This document shows, piece after piece, positions 6,574-9,892 of a stretch of DNA of 9,892 nucleotides. The notes below the pieces were generated by a model that saw only the letters and a list, made by a program, of their open reading frames with translations, did no database searches and had not been told where the DNA came from. Source of the stretch: Candidatus Auribacterota bacterium (lineage in GTDB: Bacteria > Auribacterota > JAFGBW01); contig JAFGBW010000294.1 in assembly GCA_016932965.1 (NCBI GenBank), positions 1 to 9,892 of the forward strand, in the 5' to 3' direction. Within the stretch, counting starts at the first letter, position 1; every line of letters starts with the position of its first letter. Made by a program: the position numbers and the translations under genes.

Positions 6574-8136
6574 ATGTCGTCAACAAAACCCGTAAAAATC
6601 ATTTATATACGGCCTCCCAGACATTATTGGCCGATCCTGAATGAAGCGGATAATTTTCTTTTGCCTTTGGCTTACCCAACACTGGCGGCATACGTCAGGC
6701 AGCAACTGCCGCATGTTCAGAACATCATTTTGGACTGCTGTGCGCATCAGATTGGGTGGCGCAGCTTAAAGCTGTTTCTCGAGAAAGAAAATCCTGACAT
6801 TGTGGCCATTGGAGAAAAGGTCTGTTATTCGCATGAAGCGGATAAAGCCTTCCGGCTCGTAAAGGAAGTCAACCCCCATATCACGACTGTTGCAGGCGGT
6901 CAGTTTTATTCCCATGTTGTGGAACCTTCTTTAAGAAGCAATCCTTGTATTGATTATATTCTCAGGTTCGAAGGGGAAATTGCTTTGGTGGAATTCATAA
7001 AGGCATTTGAAAATGGAAAAAATTATTCAACGGTTCCGAATCTGGCCTATCTGGACAAGGGGAAATTGATCCAAAACGAGATCGCACCGCTGCTTGACAT
7101 GACAAGTCTTCCTCCCCCTGCGTATGACATCTCTTCTCTGGACAAATACCAGCCCTTTGGAAAATTGTGGCCAAAAGCTGTTACGGTCCAGCGGAGCCGC
7201 GGGTGCACCAATAATTGTTCCTATTGTTCCTGGATAGCCCAGGAATCAGTTTATACAACAGGGGACAATAATAAATCTGCCAGGAAAGCCGTATTCCGCA
7301 GCAAGACCCCGCAGCAAATGATAAAAGAGATTGAAATGCTTTATGAGCAATTTGGCGTCAGGTACCTTTTCTGGGTGGATGCCTCCTGGAACTACGGGGA
7401 TGATTGGATGAACGAATTTTGCGATGAAATCATCCGCAGGAAGTACAAGCTGGGCTGGTGGGCGTTCATCCGGCTGGATTTGATCTCTGAACAGCATCAA
7501 AACGGGACCTTGAAAAAAATGGTCCGGGCAGGATTCAGGCATATTCTGGCAGGGGCTGACAGAAATGATTTTGATGATTTATGCACCTTAGGCAAACGGA
7601 GCCAGAATTTTCAGGTTGTAAAAGAGGCTTTGGGTATTTTCAAAAAGCATTACCCGGAAGTGTTCAGGCAGTGCACGTTCATCACGGGACTTCCGGATGA
7701 CACATCTGAACGCATCCAATCGCTTCTGCATTACGCTCATGAGATCGATGTGGATTTTGCCGCTTTTCATCCTCTGTCCCCTTTTCCGGGGACTCCTATG
7801 TATGAAGAAGCACAGGAGAACGGTTTATTGATGGACCGAAATTTCGTCAATTTTGACATGTTTTATCCTGTCATGAAGACAAAATATCTGACCCAGGAAG
7901 AAGTCGCCTACTGGACAAGATGGTGCCAGTCTAATTTCGTGGCAAAAAAACCGTTCCGGTACTTTTGGAGGTTTTTCTCCCCGCATTCCATAAGACGGCG
8001 CCTGCACTGGTGGTTTGCGTTTGCCATCACGCGTGTCATGGTCAAACAGATTGTGAATCACATCCGCGGCATAGAAGCCTTCCAGGGATTTTCCGGGGTC
8101 AACAAACTATGGAAACCCGCCTGGTATGAAACGTGA
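6574..8136 (+). CDS. B12-binding-domain radical SAM enzyme (BchE/PhpK-like class B)
   Basis: 520 residues. The N-terminal part (about 6-165) looks like the Rossmann-type cobalamin-binding domain of this superfamily: KIIYIRPP (8-15), PLAYPTLAAYV (31-41), the strand IILDCCA (51-57), VAGGQFY (106-112) and FEGE (132-135). A proline-rich linker (SLPPPAYD, 178-185) leads to the radical SAM core with the [4Fe-4S] cluster motif RGCTNNCSYCSW, cysteines C211, C215 and C218. Later landmarks are FWVDASWN (266-273), TGLPDDTSER (371-380) and SPFPGTPMYEEA (402-413). The C-terminus is rich in aromatic and basic residues (about 460-500), perhaps resting on the membrane. The usual cobalamin motif DxHxxG is not intact; many BchE-type relatives lack it. 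Family enzymes methylate or rearrange unactivated carbons, and the substrate here is unknown. The start is fixed by an in-frame TAG two codons before ATG; GGGGGA at 6557-6562 is a slightly distant Shine-Dalgarno. Confidence 0.88.
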   Translation: MSSTKPVKIIYIRPPRHYWPILNEADNFLLPLAYPTLAAYVRQQLPHVQNIILDCCAHQIGWRSLKLFLEKENPDIVAIGEKVCYSHEADKAFRLVKEVNPHITTVAGGQFYSHVVEPSLRSNPCIDYILRFEGEIALVEFIKAFENGKNYSTVPNLAYLDKGKLIQNEIAPLLDMTSLPPPAYDISSLDKYQPFGKLWPKAVTVQRSRGCTNNCSYCSWIAQESVYTTGDNNKSARKAVFRSKTPQQMIKEIEMLYEQFGVRYLFWVDASWNYGDDWMNEFCDEIIRRKYKLGWWAFIRLDLISEQHQNGTLKKMVRAGFRHILAGADRNDFDDLCTLGKRSQNFQVVKEALGIFKKHYPEVFRQCTFITGLPDDTSERIQSLLHYAHEIDVDFAAFHPLSPFPGTPMYEEAQENGLLMDRNFVNFDMFYPVMKTKYLTQEEVAYWTRWCQSNFVAKKPFRYFWRFFSPHSIRRRLHWWFAFAITRVMVKQIVNHIRGIEAFQGFSGVNKLWKPAWYET

Positions 8137-9550
8137 TTACCTTGTTTGGGGCGGGATAGTTTTCATATTCATTTATAAATTATATTCTGTACTTCTGTCC
8201 CCTTTCAATGAAGATGAACTGGCTTTTGTCAGATATGCCTGGCTGATGCGTCAGGGATATGTTCCTTTTAGAGATTTTTTTGATCTGTCCTTTCCCTTTT
8301 TCCATGCTTTAGTGATACCATTTCTGATTTTTTTTCATGATCCAATCACCGCTGTTCTAGGAATAAAAATTGCCTTCTTGGCGCTGTCATTTATCAGCAT
8401 CATATTATTTTATCAATTTCTGATAAAAATTCTTCCTAAGCATGTGTCATTGAATACAGTTCTAATCTATTCATTGAGTTATATTCATTTTATCCAGAAT
8501 ACGCTGATCCGGCCTCCGTCACTTTCCATCCCGCTTTTAGTCATGATCGGCTATTTATATATACAAAATAAGCTTCTGAACAAATGGCTGTTGCTTGTGT
8601 TACTGACCCTGACTTCCCTGATTGATTTCAGGGCCTGTATTGTCATTATTTTTGTTTTGCTTTTGAGAATGAAACAGGGGGCCATGGGTTTGCGTTTCAT
8701 CATCTCCTATTGCCTGATGCTATTATTGACCGTCCTGGGTACTTTTTTCTTAATCAATGTCAATTTATTCCCCCTGCTGATAAAAATTCTATCGCATATC
8801 CCGTTCAGAACAGATCAAACCCTATACGTTACATTACATGAATGGAAAGGGGAATGGATCATCTTGCTCATTTTCATTGTTATTCCATTCATAAAAGGGG
8901 GAAAGTTCAAAAATGCACTTCGTGTGGGCGTATTATTCCTAATAACACTTCATTTCATCTTTTTCCGGTTAAGACCCTATACTTTCGGCCCCTATGTGAT
9001 CCCATTCATAGCTTTGATTATTGGATGGTTCGTTGCTTCTTTTCACAAAAAAATCCAGCATCTATTTTTCTGGGGCTTACTGTCGGTCAATTTCTTTATT
9101 CAGACATGGAATTATACTCATAACTTTTATGATAAGGATTACGTGCATGAATTCCATTACGATATGACTCCCGCGGAACAGAAAATGAGCATGGACATCA
9201 TTCACAGGGCACTGATACATAAGCAAACGGTATTGAATTTAAGCCCTTTTTGTTATGATCTTTTTAATCCTGTCTGTTTTCCATTATTGAGGTTTATAGA
9301 TGATATTCATCACGTAACAAGACGAATCCAAAAAGCAGATGAGATATTCGACTCCATGCTCAAGTGGCTGGAAGAGGCCAATCCTGATTTCATCATTTAT
9401 TCGGAAAAACATCACCGGTTACGAATAGATGTTGAAATGTCTATTTTCAGAAACTACATGAGGATCGGAAAATTTCTATATAAACGAAAACAAGGCCATG
9501 ATCCGGTAAAATCCAGCCGATACGAAAAACCGAGCTGGATGAACTATTAA
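8126..9550 (+). CDS. Polytopic membrane protein, probable GT-C (GT39-like) glycosyltransferase
   Basis: 474 residues. About 9-11 hydrophobic segments run from residue 6 to about 328 (around 6-24, 58-72, 76-99, 110-146, 153-180, 190-213, 243-256, 265-281, 286-305, 309-327). A soluble C-terminal part covers about 330-474. The first outer loop carries NEDELAFVRYAWLMRQGYVP (28-47) followed by FRDFFD. This is the acidic-pair loop and small-gap layout of GT-C enzymes, where an Asp/Glu acts as base and a polyprenyl-phosphate sugar is the donor. E29, D30 and E31 are the candidate catalytic acids. The C-terminal domain contains NPDFIIYSEK (419-428), as expected for the soluble tail of such proteins. 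The ATG lies inside the radical SAM gene with an 11-base overlap (ATGAAACGTGA), so translation is probably coupled. Its base composition looks more AT-rich than its neighbours, hinting at transfer. Exact donor and acceptor are unknown. An unrelated polytopic protein is the alternative. Confidence 0.75.
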   Translation: MKRDYLVWGGIVFIFIYKLYSVLLSPFNEDELAFVRYAWLMRQGYVPFRDFFDLSFPFFHALVIPFLIFFHDPITAVLGIKIAFLALSFISIILFYQFLIKILPKHVSLNTVLIYSLSYIHFIQNTLIRPPSLSIPLLVMIGYLYIQNKLLNKWLLLVLLTLTSLIDFRACIVIIFVLLLRMKQGAMGLRFIISYCLMLLLTVLGTFFLINVNLFPLLIKILSHIPFRTDQTLYVTLHEWKGEWIILLIFIVIPFIKGGKFKNALRVGVLFLITLHFIFFRLRPYTFGPYVIPFIALIIGWFVASFHKKIQHLFFWGLLSVNFFIQTWNYTHNFYDKDYVHEFHYDMTPAEQKMSMDIIHRALIHKQTVLNLSPFCYDLFNPVCFPLLRFIDDIHHVTRRIQKADEIFDSMLKWLEEANPDFIIYSEKHHRLRIDVEMSIFRNYMRIGKFLYKRKQGHDPVKSSRYEKPSWMNY

Positions 9551-9658
9551 AAAATGGTTTTCCTATGAATAAAATCAAACGTGCCGGGCTTCTCCACGCT
9601 GAACGGCACAGCAGTCAATAACTGGACATATTGATTGATTTCCGTTCAGGTTTATTCA
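9551..9658. other. Spacer between the GT-C gene and transposase remnant
   Basis: This 108-base stretch has no gene. It includes GTGCCG and CGGCAC, six-base inverted arms about 17 bases apart, near 9582-9609. TGTCCAGTTATTGACTG, read on the minus strand, lies just beyond the transposase remnant's stop and could be a decayed insertion-sequence end. No clear intrinsic terminator for the GT-C gene was found. Confidence 0.4.
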
Positions 9659-9892
9659 TTAAGGGGGGAATCGACCCAGGCTTTTTGACGGACGATAGGA
9701 GTAATGATCCATTCGCCAGGTTTTTATTATTTCTTCAGTCTGCCATAAGAATCCAAAACCGTTTTCCTCCAGGAATGCTTCACTCAATCGACCGTTGAAG
9801 CTTTCTATAAAGCGTCCCTAGTCTGGCTTTTCAAGCTGAATATCATCAGTAACAACTGATCGATTTTCTCCTAAAAGCTGTTGTTAGAAAGA
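9659..9892 (-). pseudogene. IS3-family transposase C-terminal remnant with internal stops
   Basis: On the minus strand from the right edge, one frame reads LEKPD, a stop, then GRFIESFNGRLSEAFLEENG, and later IIKTWRMDHYSYRPSKSLG before TAA at 9659-9661. This matches the end of IS3-type integrase-core transposases: GKPxQNAFIESFNGRLRDECLN, then W..DYN..RPHSSLGYLTP. The Glu in FIESFNG is the third residue of the DDE triad. A TAG replaces the expected Gln before GRFIESFNG, another in-frame TAA lies close to the right edge, and the final RPHSSLGY region is altered. The gene is therefore decayed, unless the rest beyond the edge tells otherwise. The first two catalytic acids lie outside the window. 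It marks an old mobile-element insertion downstream of the GT-C gene. Confidence 0.8.

Noticed and set aside
6333-6602. 89-codon minus-strand frame in the divergent spacer
   Set aside because: Its start lies inside the radical SAM gene, it has no Shine-Dalgarno, and its product shows no domain or plausible composition.

Overview
The window reads as bacterial chromosome from an uncultured or little-studied lineage, of moderate to low GC. Three things suggest this: a DUF4175-like membrane protein, long signalling proteins with GGDEF, ATPase and TPR parts, and degenerate 7/8/9-mer tandem repeats between genes, which I associate with environmental genomes. A candidate phylum near the FCB/PVC groups, or a deltaproteobacterium-like organism, would fit. 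No marker gene in the window fixes the taxonomy.

Left part (1-6310), all on the minus strand. In order of transcription: a 40-residue, very basic small protein (6188-6310) whose 3' end overlaps by 20 bases the GTG start of a 1025-residue cytoplasmic protein (3130-6207) with GGDEF domain, STAND-like ATPase and TPR repeats. Next comes a 217-base spacer with tandem repeats and a good sigma70-type promoter (2959-2987), then an NtrC-class sigma54 response regulator (1470-2912). A 300-base spacer with more repeats follows, then the 5' part of a DUF4175-like membrane protein that runs off the left edge. No histidine kinase is next to the regulator, and no convincing sigma54 promoter was seen, so its targets are probably elsewhere.

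Right part (6574-9550), plus strand, divergent from the left block across a 263-base AT-rich spacer. It is a tight two-gene unit: a cobalamin-binding-type radical SAM enzyme (6574-8136) overlaps by 11 bases a multi-spanning membrane protein with GT-C glycosyltransferase features (8126-9550). The likely theme is synthesis or modification of a lipid-linked or envelope sugar or lipid. The substrate cannot be told from sequence.

Right edge (9659-9892), minus strand: a decayed C-terminal end of an IS3-type transposase with in-frame stops, marking an old insertion next to the radical SAM/GT-C unit.

The most interesting items are the radical SAM/GT-C pair, the small basic gene missed by length cut-offs and overlapping the cyclase gene, the GGDEF-STAND-TPR architecture, and the paired 7-mer and 8/9-mer repeats on both sides of the regulator gene.
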